A DNA stretch of 64,000 nt from Breviolum minutum Mf 1.05b.01 (GCA_000507305.1 DF241137.1:23750-87749); one strand, 5' to 3'; counted from the first letter of the stretch, positions 43,649 to 54,691 are shown. The notes: a model not told the origin generated them from the letters alone. A program made the numbers and translations.

Positions 43649-43980
43649 TACTATAGGGATATACTTTATTGAGATCAAGTTACGACTCATTTTTTTTGAA
43701 TCTTGCATTCCACCACCATTTTTGGGAAGGCCGGCTATTTTCCTGGAAGGGAGGGGGGTACTCTTAAATTGACATGAATTTTTCAGGGTTTATTCTACCT
43801 TCCAGTTGTCTAACCACTGCCCTTGACACTATGGAAGCCAAGTTGCTAGCAAACATAGATTATGACCCCTCTTGATTGTCAATTTGATAGATTTGTCTAT
43901 TTGTATTAACTGTTTTTGTGTTGGATTCATCCACCTTTTTGTCATGTTTAAGGGGGACATGAACCGATAGCAAACGCTGT

Positions 43981-44020
43981 TATTTGGGGAAATGATCCAA
44001 TTTGACTCATATTCTTGGAT
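43981..44020 (-). mobile_element. Family A fragment, the only reverse copy found
   Basis: TTGGGGAAATGATCCAATTT then GACTCATATT is the reverse complement of the A core. Arms absent. Confidence 0.65.
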
Positions 44021-44070
44021 TTGTTTAAGTTCGATGCTTGGAAAAATGGCAAACATATCAAACATATTCC

Positions 44071-44144
44071 CCCAAATTGTGGTTTAATGGTGGTTTACCA
44101 TGGTAGAATTTGTGAAAAAATCACCAACTAAACAAACACAAGTT
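44071..44144 (+). repeat. Family U repeat copy 4
   Basis: CAAATTGTGGTTTAATGG, TTTACCATGGTAGAATTTG and AAAATCACCAACTAAAC. Confidence 0.65.
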
Positions 44145-44830
44145 CAAGGTGTGTGGTCGCACCCCACGCGAGGCCTGCAAGGAATCTTGTACCATTGCCA
44201 CGTGTCGAACCTGGATTTCAGGTCGGTTTTTGATGAGGATGTGCTGAATCTTTACCCCCACAGTCTCAGAAGATTCCAATATGAAAGGATTCCTTTCAGA
44301 AACAGGTGGTTCACATACCACTGGAACATACCCCGGGACCTGAAGCACCTGTTTATGAAGGGAATCCTCTCATATTTGGACTTTGCGTATGGTTGGGGTC
44401 TGTTGGAATTTTCGAAAAAACTCGGGGTAGCTCCAAATCGCCCCCTTTTGTTGTTCGGGATTTTTAGATTTTAGATACGCCCAGCTCCAAATAGCTCGCT
44501 TCCGTTTGCACCAAGGTGGTTTTGGTGAAGGTGAAGGAAAATATGAATGTAGCCATGGTTGGATGTTGGTCTTTTGTGTTGGGGGCTTGATGGTTGGTCC
44601 TGCCGGCTATTTGTCAACATACATAACTGCTGAAAAGCCAGCTGGTGGGGGATAGATTAGTTTACAGTATCTCAACATGTTAAACTTTGATGATAGGAGT
44701 CATGACTCGTATCGATTTTTTTAAAACTCACCTCGGAATTGGCAAAAAAAACAGAAGTCTCTTGTTAATCTTGTTAGGGTAACTAACTTCGGATTCTTAT
44801 CCAGATCCATTTATCAAACATTTACCTACG
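44145..44830. other. Unique stretch with an open frame
   Basis: A 124-codon plus frame (44100-44474) starts inside the U repeat and is opposed by a 75-codon minus frame; it is not called. GCTCCAAAT text shared with 35.5 kb occurs near 44430 and 44480. Confidence 0.3.
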
Positions 44831-44927
44831 TAGTTGGTGGTTTCAACCCCTTTGAAAGATATTAGTCAAATTGGGAATCTTCCCCAAATAGCAATGAAAA
44901 TAAAAACTACTTGAAACCACCAACCAG
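44831..44927 (+). mobile_element. Family A element, full length
   Basis: TAGTTGGTGGTTTCAACCCC and TTGAAACCACCAACCAG. Target CTACG / CTACT. Confidence 0.9.
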
Positions 44928-44944
44928 CTACTGAATGGTTGTTT

Positions 44945-44998
44945 TTTATGGTTTTCATGTAGGCAACTATACTAGCTCCGTGGATCCTATGGCCTTAT
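44945..44998 (+). repeat. Family L fragment
   Basis: GGTTTTCATGTAGGC and CTAGCTCCGTGGATCCTATG; related pieces at 29637, 48425, 49543 and 54930. Confidence 0.6.
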
Positions 44999-45262
44999 GG
45001 CCATCCAAAATCCTTGGTAGGTTTCAGTTACGAGACTATCTTTTCGCTCCTCCCATGTTTGGGTGCACCTCTTCCGCCAAAAGGGATGCCTTTTTCCGAG
45101 CCTCGCGCAGGTGATTTCGGTGGGATTTTGTTGGATGGTTGTTTCGGAGCTGCGAAAAAACAAAATCCACCACCTTTTTTTGGAAAGACCCGAGTTTTTT
45201 TGGGACCTTTTTCCAAAAAGGTCCAATATTTGCACAAAAAACTAGCTCTGAACAAAAAACCA

Positions 45263-45379
45263 TACACTCCGGAAAACTAACAGTTTGCACCTAAAAATAG
45301 GCAAATTCCTAAAAGGAAAGGATCGTCTTCCAACCATCAATTTTCAGGGGCAATCTTGCTGTTAGTTTCAGGGAGCGTA
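45263..45379 (-). mobile_element. Family B MITE, full length
   Basis: TACACTCCGGAAAACTAACA and GCTGTTAGTTTCAGGGAGCG then TA; core CGTCTTCCAACCATCAA, reverse. TA ends. Confidence 0.9.
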
Positions 45380-45420
45380 TGTTTTTAATGGTTGACCAAC
45401 CCACCCATCTGAACATAAAC

Positions 45421-45521
45421 TAGTTGGTGGTTGAAACAACCCCTTTGAGAAATATTCGTCAAATTGGATCATGTCCCCAACTAGGGATGAAAATAAAAAA
45501 ATATTTGAAACCACCACCCAG
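45421..45521 (+). mobile_element. Family A element, full length
   Basis: TAGTTGGTGGTTGAAAC and TTGAAACCACCACCCAG. Target TAAAC / TAAAA(C). Confidence 0.9.
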
Positions 45522-45882
45522 TAAAACAATCTTTGAAACCATCCGCCTTTGTTAAGGTCTTGAAACTTTCGCCCTCTCAGAGGTTTTTATACAAGTTTCC
45601 AAAATGTTCGAATCTAACTACGGGGCCAATAAACCACCCCCCTTTCCGGCCCAATTAAAATTATACCAGCAAACAATTGATAATTGCACGAAATTTTGAT
45701 CCCCCAAATGGCTCCCAATTTGAAAAAAAAATCCTCAAAAAATCCATGGCACTCATAAGGTTTTTCTTCTATATATGTTCCATTTCCGGCCCCTTTTAAA
45801 CGGATGTTTGGTGGAACATCTGCCCAAATGGGTCATGGTTTTCCCTTTTCTCAGGGGGTGAATATAACAAATCTATCCGTAA

Positions 45883-45980
45883 GGATCCAATCACCTTCTC
45901 AAATGATGATTGGGGTGTATAATCACCTCCTTAGAAAGGTATTTGGGTTCCATTACCATTCTGAGAAGGTGATTGGATCC
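45883..45980. mobile_element. Family Q hairpin, perfect 19-base inverted repeat
   Basis: GGATCCAATCACCTTCTCA at the left and TGAGAAGGTGATTGGATCC at the right are exact reverse complements. Single copy here. Confidence 0.92.
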
Positions 45981-46610
45981 CTAGGGTATATAAAAAACAC
46001 CACATCGTTAATCCCTTTTGTTGCTAAAAACCCTTACCTTGTTGCGACGCTTTGAGGGTTGGGAAAATGGTCATCCAGGTTGCAGAATGAAATGCTCAAT
46101 CACCGTCCGCACAGCCCAATGCCACTCCCCCCAAGAAATAACGCCTTGGTAGTAACAACAACCATGATCCCCCACAAAATGAAGCCATCATATTGAAATA
46201 TATGGCCTTTATTTGAAGCTGGAAAAAAAACCCTGGCATTGGTGGGTTTTTCCCCTGAAATTCCCATTTTCACAACAACCGTGACCTTTATAAGACCCCC
46301 CCAAAATGTTTCACAACTTTCATCCCACCTCGCTCAACCGCGTGGTCATTGAGGATGCAACTTGTTCCGCATCCTCCGCGCGGAGGAAGCTTCAATGAGA
46401 GCTGGGGCGAACCCTCTGAAAACAAAACATCGGAATTGATCAATGAATCACTTAATAGTAAATAGTCAAATCAACCCCTGACTATAGTAACCCCTGTAAC
46501 CATGTGTGATTTGGAGGGGGTCCGGGACTAAGAATCCTAGTATCCTCCAGTAAATCATGCTATAGCTGGATGATCCAATTGTCTAGTTATCCAAATATGA
46601 AATACCTCCC
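45981..46610. other. Unique stretch
   Basis: No element or credible frame. Confidence 0.4.
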
Positions 46611-46718
46611 TAGGTGAGATGGTTGAGCAACCCATTTGAACGTCAAAAATGGGAATCTTTGCCCCATAGGTAGGGCGTAAAAGACAACACAACTTAGTTC
46701 ATAATTGAAACCCATCAG
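46611..46718 (+). mobile_element. Family A element, decayed
   Basis: TAGGTGAGATGGTTGAGCAA, AATGGGAATCTTTGCCCCAT and AATTGAAACCCATCAG. Confidence 0.6.
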
Positions 46719-46907
46719 TCAGCTGAATCTTCATGATTCATGACCATGGTCTCCATGCTCCATTTTCCAACCAACACCCAGCCATTGCTTGAAAAGAAAA
46801 CCGCTCCTGCAATTGGCTGGCAGTCCAACCGGATGACTCCTGGCGCGAGTGGAAGTGAAGGGACTTCGGTTGGCATCACCACACCGGGCCTCGTCACCAG
46901 TGATAAG

Positions 46908-47019
46908 TATGAGCCCATAACTCCGTTCTTTTTCGAGGTGAAATAACCACACCCACTTATTTTCGGCCATTTAAAGGGGTTTTCAACTCCAGTTTAGAAC
47001 TGGTAGTAGGAGCCCACCT
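46908..47019 (+). repeat. Family O repeat
   Basis: GAGCCCATAACTCCG, GGTGAAATAACCACACCC, GGCCATTTAAAGGGG and GGAGCCCACC match 61350-61463. Confidence 0.75.
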
Positions 47020-47255
47020 TCTAAGAAACCTAGGTGGGCTCAGATGGTTGGTCCCCTTGGGGAATAATAATATCCTGTTGCAACCAACCAAGAAAAATCC
47101 TGATGTCCTATGATTGGCAAAAATCTCCCAAGCAAATCTCAACAAAACCCATTCCTGACATGGTCACGATCCGGAAAAATCATGAAATCTCCAAACAAGA
47201 CTCAGCCAGCACCTCCGCCCAAAAACCTGAAAAAAACCCAACAAAACAAAGGGAT

Positions 47256-47348
47256 NNNNNNNNNNNNNNNNNNNNNNNNNNNNNNNNNNNNNNNNNNNNN
47301 NNNNNNNNNNNNNNNNNNNNNNNNNNNNNNNNNNNNNNNNNNNNNNNN
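47256..47348. other. Assembly gap (93 N)
   Basis: The gap ends exactly where a strong hairpin (47349) begins. Confidence 1.
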
Positions 47349-47437
47349 GGTACCCCCAAATCATCCATTTTAATAGGGTTTTCCATTATAAACCATCCAT
47401 TTTGGGGTACCCCTATATTTGGAAACACCTATATTCA
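47349..47437. mobile_element. Family M hairpin next to the gap
   Basis: GGTACCCCCAAATCATCCAT at the left pairs with ATCCATTTTGGGGTACCCC at the right. A second arm may lie in the gap. Confidence 0.85.
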
Positions 47438-47769
47438 TTCAATCGAACTTGGGCAAAAGTTCGAATGTTCAACCTCATCCTGGACTCATCAACTCCTATA
47501 GTTTTGGGAGGTCCCAACAACTTCTCTCCCTGCAAGTTACGTATCTAACCTACTTAAAGTAGGGGTGAAGTTCCATCCATTGATCCTGAAGTACCAGCAG
47601 GACATCCAACATTTGAAATTTACACATTTGCCCATTTTTTTCGTCAAAAAGATTCCGGGTGGCCTGGACAAACTTCAAGCTTTCCTTCAGTTGCTGCTTC
47701 TGTAACTGGAGCGCTTCCTAGCGGGTACCGTTTTTTTTGGTCGAAAATTACCACCCCAGAAATCTAGCA
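47438..47769. other. Unique stretch
   Basis: Nothing recognised. Confidence 0.4.
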
Positions 47770-47836
47770 TACTTGGAGGATCATCAAAACTTAGTAAGTA
47801 GTTGGTAACACCCATTTATAAACCATTCAGTAAGTT
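47770..47836 (+). repeat. Family I half element
   Basis: TACTTGGAGGATCATC then TTAGTAAGTAGTTGGTAACA and CCATTTATAAACC; right arm missing. Confidence 0.65.
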
Positions 47837-48424
47837 CATATCATCTCAATTCAAATCATGCAGAAATATTCACAAATTATGCTACTCCGGGCGAAATTGG
47901 ATCTTTAGCATCATTCTCACTCCAACCATTTGCACCAATGATTTGAAAAAACCATAGCTTCTTTTTCAAGCCGTTGGCCTAAATGACCCTTTCTTTTCAT
48001 ACAAATTAATGGATGAATCTGGTGTTTCTTGAGAACCCAACTTGTTACTAGATGAACCTTCTAATCTACAGTTATATGCTCTCCCCAAAGCAAACTTTAA
48101 TAATCTTTAATATGAACATTTTCCGCCCAAAAAAAGTAGGTGTTTGGAAAACAAACATGTTCCTTTTCCGATGGGTTTGTTTAGGTTGTTGTATTACCAA
48201 TCCAAACGATGGACTACTTAGGGGTTTTTTCACTGTAAATTACCATACATTCAATATCAAGTTTGATCCCCATGAAAATGGGTACCATTTAATTTTCCCC
48301 CAGCTTCCAGGCAGTTGAAAAAAAACACACGGCATCAATCATCTGCAAACCGTAAAGCTTTTTAAAACAAACAAAGGTTCCAAAAATTCCATCCATGACT
48401 TATCATCATTTACCATTAAAAAAA
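47837..48424. other. Unique stretch
   Basis: An 88-codon plus frame at 48052-48318 is Ile/Phe-rich and unsupported. Nothing else. Confidence 0.35.
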
Positions 48425-48510
48425 TCAATTCCAGTCCCATGGATCCTATGGGTAAAGGGGAAATACTGTATTTGGTTGATTTTTATGGTAAAATGCGTAG
48501 GTAAATATAC

Positions 48511-48607
48511 TCGTTGGTGTTTTCATGCCAGTTGAAACATATGAGTCAAATTGGATCATTTCCCGAGGTTGGGGTGAAAATAAAAAATGTTTGAAACCAC
48601 CGCCCAG
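48511..48607 (+). mobile_element. Family A element, full length
   Basis: TCGTTGGTGTTTTCATG and TTGAAACCACCGCCCAG. Perfect target duplication TATAC. Confidence 0.9.
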
Positions 48608-48733
48608 TATACCATTTTCCATGGCATCTAACTTGTGTGGACACCTGCGACTTTTCTCGTGAGGTATCGATCAGCTGCCAAATCTGCGAACGATGTTCCT
48701 GGTGGCGAGGTGGTAAAGAAAAATCTGGGCTGC

Positions 48734-48857
48734 TTGGATGTCCCGTTGGAAGTTAGGATCAATGGTTAGTAAATGGGTTATGACCTACTTATAAATGGGG
48801 TATGTTGGGGTTATAACCCACTTACTGACCATTGATCCTAACTTCCTGGGACATCCA
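48734..48857. mobile_element. Family J long hairpin
   Basis: TTGGATGTCCCGTTGGAAGT at the left pairs with ACTTCCTGGGACATCC at the right, and AGGATCAATGGTTAGTAAAT pairs with ACTGACCATTGATCCT; ATAACCCA and TTATAAATGGGG in the loop side. Stem of about 50 bases. Confidence 0.93.
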
Positions 48858-49019
48858 TAAGTGGAACCTACGATTCAATTCCTAAAACCTGAATTACAAA
48901 AACTTGTGATTGAAGGAGGGTGATCTGAATTTACAACCTGAACAAGAAAACCTAAGATCAGGCAATAAAAAAAACCTGTGGACCAGCGCATCAATTCTTA
49001 AAACCTCTCTAGTTGATGG

Positions 49020-49125
49020 TTGAACCCACCCATCTGAAAAAAATATGTCCTCCTCGAATTGGGTCATGAAACCCCAAAGTTCGGGATGAAACTTCCAAAC
49101 ATATTTGAGTTGCCACCGAACCTAG
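49020..49125 (+). mobile_element. Family A element, full length (GAGTTGCC subtype)
   Basis: TAGTTGATGGTTGAACCC, AAAGTTCGGGATGAAAC, GAGTTGCCACCGAACCTAG. No target duplication seen. Confidence 0.82.
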
Positions 49126-49280
49126 CGAGCTGATTTGGGTCGGGTGAAGTATCCCTGATCTGAAAAAAACACTAGTAGATTCGACCAACTGACGCACTTG
49201 GTTTGGTCCAGCCTTTACAAAAGGTGGAAGGAATGTTCACGCCATTTCTTAAGCACCAATAGGATCCATCACAAAAGGTA

Positions 49281-49392
49281 TACCTTCCCCGAAATTTAAC
49301 AGTTCGCCCCTGAAAAATGTTGGGACTGGAAGATGAGTTTCCTTTTGAGATTGCCAATTTTTAGGGGCGAACTGTTAAATTTCCGGGGTGTA
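49281..49392 (+). mobile_element. Family B MITE, full length
   Basis: TACCTTCCCCGAAATTTAAC and TGTTAAATTTCCGGGGTGTA, with AGTTCGCCCCTGAAAAA and TTTTTAGGGGCGAACT extending the stem. TA ends. Confidence 0.93.
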
Positions 49393-49395
49393 CCG

Positions 49396-49526
49396 TATCC
49401 CTGAAACTTTCATCCAGCAAGTTTGCACCCTGAAAATGGTCCATTCCGTTGGAATATTTCATCGTTTCATTTTGGCATACCCAAATTTAGGGTAGCGTTT
49501 CCTGTTAGTTTTAAAAGGGGAGGTTA
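49396..49526. mobile_element. Family B MITE, diverged, 3 bases after the previous one
   Basis: TATCCCTGAAACTTTC and CCTGTTAGTTTTAAAAGGGG arms; GCACCCTGAAAATGG within. Confidence 0.6.
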
Positions 49527-49766
49527 TCTGGAAACTGCGGGGTAAATCTACCAGTCCCATGGATCCTATCAGACCTCAAATTTTCAGTAGCAAAGCCCAT
49601 CATTTTTTTGCAACCTCAAATCTTTCAGCAGTTTTTTTGTTGCGCACAAGAAAATGGGCATTGCTGTACACTGTATCCACCGGCAAAATTCCCTGAAAAG
49701 CCAGGTTTTTGTTTTTTTTGGTTTGGGAAAGCACCTTTCGCACCTTTGGTGATGTAACAAATAGGC

Positions 49767-49872
49767 TACAAAAACTAAAAAATTAACGGCTGGAACCTAA
49801 AAATCACCCAATTGAACATCATCTTCCATCCACCTCCATTTACGGCCGTTCATTTTCAGGGCTGTGGCTGTA
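49767..49872 (-). mobile_element. Family B MITE, diverged
   Basis: TACAAAAACTAAAAAATTAA and TTTTCAGGGCTGTGGCTGTA; core CATCATCTTCCATCCACC, reverse. A lone B left arm (TACTTCCCAACGAAAACTAA) follows at 49938. Confidence 0.6.
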
Positions 49873-50067
49873 CCTTTCAAGGATCTTTTTGTTTCAGGAT
49901 TTGTCATCACAAATTTTTGCAAAGGTTACAAGTGGGGTACTTCCCAACGAAAACTAACAGTAATCAATATCCCCTCAAAAATGGAGGGTTTTTTTCCTAT
50001 ACAAAATGTGGAATCTCCAAACGTTTTTTTGCAGGTTAGTCATTGGCTTCCTTTGAAAATGATCCCC

Positions 50068-50164
50068 TAGTTGGTGGTTTCAACCCATCTGAAAAATCTT
50101 AGTCAAAATGGGAGTCTTCCCCAAGTAGGGATGAAAATAAAAAATATTTGAAACCACCAGCCAG
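50068..50164 (+). mobile_element. Family A element, full length
   Basis: TAGTTGGTGGTTTCAACCC and TTGAAACCACCAGCCAG. Target TCCCC on both sides (plus one T at right). Confidence 0.92.
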
Positions 50165-51695
50165 TTCCCCTTTTCAGGGGGGGACGAATTCCTTCATTTT
50201 CGGCCACTTTTTCGGTGCTATCCCTGCGGAAATGTCTCTGCCCGGTTGAAGCCCAACGGTGGTGTCAAGACCTTCGACTCAGCTTCCACCCTTAAGGATA
50301 GAAGTGAATCTGACAGGTAGGGAATCTGGATTGACCCTTTTCTCAACCAAGAAACGCTGAAAAAGGTGTACAAACTCGGGATTTTTTAGTTGAATATCCC
50401 ATGTTTTTTTGTTGATTTTGCTGCTGTAAGTAGGATATTTCATCATCCAATCACCAAAATAGATAGGCATCCAATATCACTTAGATAGCATTTATCAGAA
50501 AGAAAATCACTCGAGCAAAAGATCTGCAGCATTTGAGATCGGAAATTTAGAGTTAAACTTCGACAGGAATTTCGAATCGAAAGGGATATCCAAAATGCCT
50601 TTGAATAAGGCTAAACCGCTAAACCTCAGATTGAGGTTGTTTTTGTATATATACCCTGGAAGTCCAAATACCATCTTTTTATAGGTTGGTTTACGAACCA
50701 CCATTTTTTTATAGTCAGGGTTTTATCATGATCCAAAAGGAACCACTATGGTGGTTGACTTACAGGGTATACCTCCTATTGTTTGGAGTATTCGGCTCAA
50801 TTTTCAAGATTTGCTCTTCAAGCATTGCAGCGAAAGATATCCAATGTCAAGTGATGCATGTGACCACCAGAGTTGGACGAGTTTCCTGACAAATCATGGC
50901 AGTTTTTTTTGTTTGTGAAAGTCCTGGGGGTTTTCCGTAGAAACTTCCAGTTTGACATGTTCTTTAATTTCCTGTGGATCTGATCATTCAAAATCGGAAA
51001 GCATGGGCCCCAAGAAGAAATCATCCCAGGAAGTCAAAGACCATTAAAAGAAGAGTTCCCCGGAATTGTGTTTATTTTTTTTCCAACCCTTACCTAAAAC
51101 AATAGTCTTTACGCCTCCAAACCATTCAATAAAAGAGTTCACGATTCCACGACTTTCAGGGTCGTATTTTTTTTTTCGACGGATCCGACATTAGAATCCC
51201 ATGATGATACCACATGATCTCGGTGTTTGCGTTTATTTTTCCATTAAGGCCACGCTCTTTTCAAATATATGAAGTAGAGCTATTAGATGCCCAGCTTTTT
51301 CCAAGAGGACAATCACATTTACTGTAAATCTAAGTGGATTATGCCAGTTCACCAGGATTTTTTTGTCGATTCCTGAAGGGTTTCTTAACGAAAAAAAATG
51401 GCAATTGCCATGAACTTCCAAGTTTCATCGTCCAGAATCCCCCCCTTTTGTCCAAGAAGGCCTCTCATTATACCATCGGTTCGCAACCAACGCATGCAGA
51501 GGATTTTTTCGGAGATGCTTTTGACGGTGGGGATTTTTCGTTGTTGGTTTTGGTCCAAACGAAGTCGAAGTGAACAACGGAATGTGAGAAGTAATCTCGG
51601 AGGATCTTGGCTCACAAACAGAATGAACACTCTGTTTTTTCATAAATTCGAAAAAAAGAGATAATTGGAGTTGATAACATGCTGTGCCAAAAACA
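50165..51695. other. Long element-free stretch
   Basis: Several 60-80-codon frames on both strands overlap one another over 50279-51024 and 51233-51664. No family match and no element ends. Confidence 0.3.
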
Positions 51696-51803
51696 TACCT
51701 GAAACTAAAAAATTGCACCTGAAAATTGATGGTTGGAAGATTCATTTCCTTTTTGGGGCCTGACCTTTTTTCAGAACATTTCCTGTTAGTTTCAGGGCAT
51801 GTA
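51696..51803 (+). mobile_element. Family B MITE
   Basis: TACCTGAAACTAAAAAATTG and CCTGTTAGTTTCAGGGCATG then TA; core TTGATGGTTGGAAGATTCAT, forward. Confidence 0.87.
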
Positions 51804-52414
51804 CCTGCATGTCTCAAACATCTTTCTATAATCCAATTTCGATTCCATGCAGAAAAAAGATGGATTGAGAGATTCATCAAGGCTAAACATTTGCTTCGAC
51901 ATCATCATCCTCTGAGGCAATCGTTTTCTTAACAAGAACCACAAAAAAAACAGGTGGATGAAAACGCCATCATTGAAAAAGGCCTTTTTGACGATGATGT
52001 TTAGGTTCAAGCACCTTTGTAAAGGGGACTAATATAAACAAATATAGCAAATTCCTCTTGAGGAAAGGTGAGCACGAAATTGTGGTTATCAGCTGGGGTT
52101 AGCTAATTTCCTTCAAACAACCAGTGTTTTTACAATGACGTTTTTTTAAGTCCCAAACACCGACATGGAAAAAACAAGGATGATGCCTTCCATTTTTGTA
52201 AAACAACCGTGAACAAGAACATCACTTTCAGCCTCCGGTACAGATTCACCAAACGCTACTTGTTGAGGATGTTTCGTTTTATCGTCCCACGTCGCAGCAT
52301 TGAAAATCCGGAGGTTTTGCATGACAGCCAATTTCAAGCCACTCCTTTACCCATATTGTCAAGCTGGGCAAAAGACAGTCGAATCCAATGACTAGTTAAA
52401 ACTAGTTCTGTAAA
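51804..52414. other. Element-free stretch
   Basis: A 63-codon minus frame (52146-52337) is Asp/Glu/Lys-rich (FGESVPEAESDVLVHG) with ATG near an acceptor-like site, but a plus frame mirrors it. Not called. Confidence 0.3.
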
Positions 52415-52462
52415 TCAGCTAATGGTTTGGGTTGGTGGTTTGGATTCCTCGGATCCCTAAAA
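52415..52462. repeat. Family K arm
   Basis: AATGGTTTGGGTTGGTGGTT then TGGATTCC, as at 61150. Confidence 0.6.
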
Positions 52463-52599
52463 ATGAAAGAGATTGATACATAGGGGTACCTACCGATTCG
52501 AATGCCAAATTGCGAATGCCGCCCAAATCGCTAAGCTGAAGAAATCAAGGATTCTCAAAATAAGCGTACAATGATCCCGAATATAGAGGGTCACAATAT

Positions 52600-52704
52600 T
52601 ACCCTCCTGGGAACTAACATAGCTCCTAAAAATTGATGGTTGGAATACTACTTTCCTATTGGGGCGGCCTATTTTCACGGGCTATGTTAGTTTCAGGGAG
52701 GGTA
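52600..52704 (+). mobile_element. Family B MITE, full length
   Basis: TACCCTCCTGGGAACTAACA and TATGTTAGTTTCAGGGAGGG then TA; core TTGATGGTTGGAATACTAC. The left arm resembles D (GGGAACTAACAT), the right arm B. Confidence 0.93.
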
Positions 52705-52920
52705 TCCCTTAGACAAATCAATCGGCCATTTTTTCCTTCCTGGCTTAAGTGGCCATTTCACTTTTCGTGATTGAGAGTTTCAAGGTTGCTTTGGCAGGGA
52801 TTCTTCCGATCCATAATGAAAACACGTGCACACCAAAATATTCTTTGGACATCTTTGGACGCTATTCAACAAAAAAGGTGCTCAACATGGCCATGTCTTT
52901 TAACTTTTGGACAAAAAAAA

Positions 52921-53002
52921 CTGTTTCTGAAAAATATCAGTCAAATTGGATCATCTCCCCAGGAAGGCCTGAAAATGCGAAATCTTTGAAACCACGACTG
53001 AG
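52921..53002 (+). mobile_element. Family A element, left arm missing
   Basis: CTGAAAAATATCAGTCAAAT, TCATCTCCCCAGGAAGG and CTTTGAAACCACGACTGAG. Confidence 0.7.
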
Positions 53003-53068
53003 AAATAATCCGTCCATTTTTTGAGACAAGCCAAAAAATAAAAACCAGCTTCCAAAGATTTGGTGCAG

Positions 53069-53173
53069 TTACCAACGGACCCCCAGCAGGTAAGTTGCGA
53101 ACCGAGCTATTAGACTACTCAGGTTTTTTCGGGGTCCATAACCAGTGGGTCCGACCGTTGGAGATTTCTTGGA
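53069..53173 (+). repeat. Family F element
   Basis: TTACCAACGGACCCCCAGCA, TTGCGAACCGAGCTATTAGA, GGGTCCGACCGTTGGAGATT. Confidence 0.87.
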
Positions 53174-53375
53174 CAATTTGGAATTGATTTTGTTCTTCAA
53201 GTTGGCATCTCATAAGCTGATCCAAAAAAGATACTCGAAAAAATAAATTCGCGAAAACCAGGTGCACATCCATTGTCCATGAGTCCATCCACAAAAAACG
53301 AACATTGCTGGATACCCAAAATGACGCCATATTTGAGGCCGGAGGTACATGTAAAAAAGAACCCATCATTTTTGG

Positions 53376-53481
53376 TACCCTCTGGTAAACTAACATAGCT
53401 GGCTGGAAAACCACCATTTTTAGTAGGAGATACATCTTCCAAAATGCTGGATTTCCAATTTGCATTGTTAGTTTAACGGTA
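53376..53481 (-). mobile_element. Family B MITE, diverged arms
   Basis: TACCCTCTGGTAAACTAACA and TGTTAGTTTAACGGTA; core ACATCTTCCAAAATGC, reverse. TA ends. Confidence 0.75.
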
Positions 53482-53885
53482 TCCCAGCATGTTAGCCCAC
53501 AATCAGATCATCCCCCCCCAAAAAAGTGGCCTTTTGTGAAACCATGAGGCCGGAAGATATGTTGGATCTACCACCCATGGCTGAAAAACCACCAGGATTA
53601 AACTACAAGTTGGCTGAAATTTCTGATCCATCAAGAATTTCTGTGACTAAAATCAGATGGAATATGGGAACAACTAATTGATTAGCTGGAATTTTTGATG
53701 TGAACAAAAAAAATCATCATCTTTTTTCCATACACAAAAACGTCATTTTTTTTGACACCGGCAAGCTTGTGGCCCTGAAAGAAGTTGTCATGCTCTACTT
53801 GTTTCAGCTACTTCCTCGAAAACTGTTGCCGCCTCGAAACCTGCCGTGGCATTTTGTTGGGGAAAGGTATCGGGTCAAGGAGGTT

Positions 53886-54010
53886 TTGCCCTCCCTGAAG
53901 TTCAACAATTTGCACCTGAAAATGAATGGTTGGAATTTTGGGATTTCCTTTTGGGATATGGCCTATTTTCAGGTGCAAACTGTTAGATCTGGTAGTTTCA
54001 GGGAAGTGTA
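53886..54010 (+). mobile_element. Family B MITE
   Basis: GCCCTCCCTGAAGTTCAACA and AACTGTTAGATCTGGTAGTT then TCAGGGAAGTGTA; AATTTGCACCTGAAAAT pairs with TATTTTCAGGTGCAAACT. A short insertion splits the right arm. Confidence 0.85.
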
Positions 54011-54301
54011 ACTGACGGGTCATTTTTTTTTGTAAGGATGGATGAGGGAACATCTCTCCCCTTTATTTCCATCCGGATTCTACTTTTAGGCCATTTGGAA
54101 GGGGGAACAACCCAGGTTTTGGGGACTCGCTAACCATAGTTGTTACCATGGTAAAGCTAGCTCGAAATCCACCCTTTTCCAACAGGAAATACATCTGCAA
54201 ATGGTGGATTTTCAATAATTCTATGTTGGTTCACCAGAGTGTAGCTAGTATTATTCCAAGTTTAAAGGCAAAAAGCACCATTGCCTATATAACTGCGATA
54301 C

Positions 54302-54396
54302 TACTGTTGATGGAAGAAATCCTACACCAGTTGATATGTAGTTTATCCCACTATGATACTCCCCAGGTGGTGATCAGATTTCTTCCAGCAACAGTA
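54302..54396 (-). mobile_element. Family E MITE, full length
   Basis: TACTGTTGATGGAAGAAATC and GATTTCTTCCAGCAACAGTA, with TA ends; core in reverse orientation. Confidence 0.92.
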
Positions 54397-54587
54397 TCAC
54401 AGGGTCTGCCATAATCACCTGAAACAACCCGAAAAAATAGGAGAAACCCTACATCACCAAAGAAACAATACCTGTCAATGTTTAAGCTTGATTTTCCGAT
54501 GTAACAACCCCGTATCACCTTTGCAAAATAGCATTTTCGGGAAAAAAATCAACTGAACTGAACCAAAAATCCCATCAAACATTGAAT

Positions 54588-54691
54588 GGGACCTTACCAA
54601 TGGACCCCTAGCAGGTAAGTTGCGAACCGAGCTATTAGATTACTCTTCGGGGTCCTTATAACCCGTGGGTCCGACCGTTGGAGATTTCCTG
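54588..54691 (+). repeat. Family F element
   Basis: GGACCTTACCAATGGACCCC, GTTGCGAACCGAGCTATTAG, GGGTCCGACCGTTGGAGATT. About 85-90% like 53069 by eye. Confidence 0.88.
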
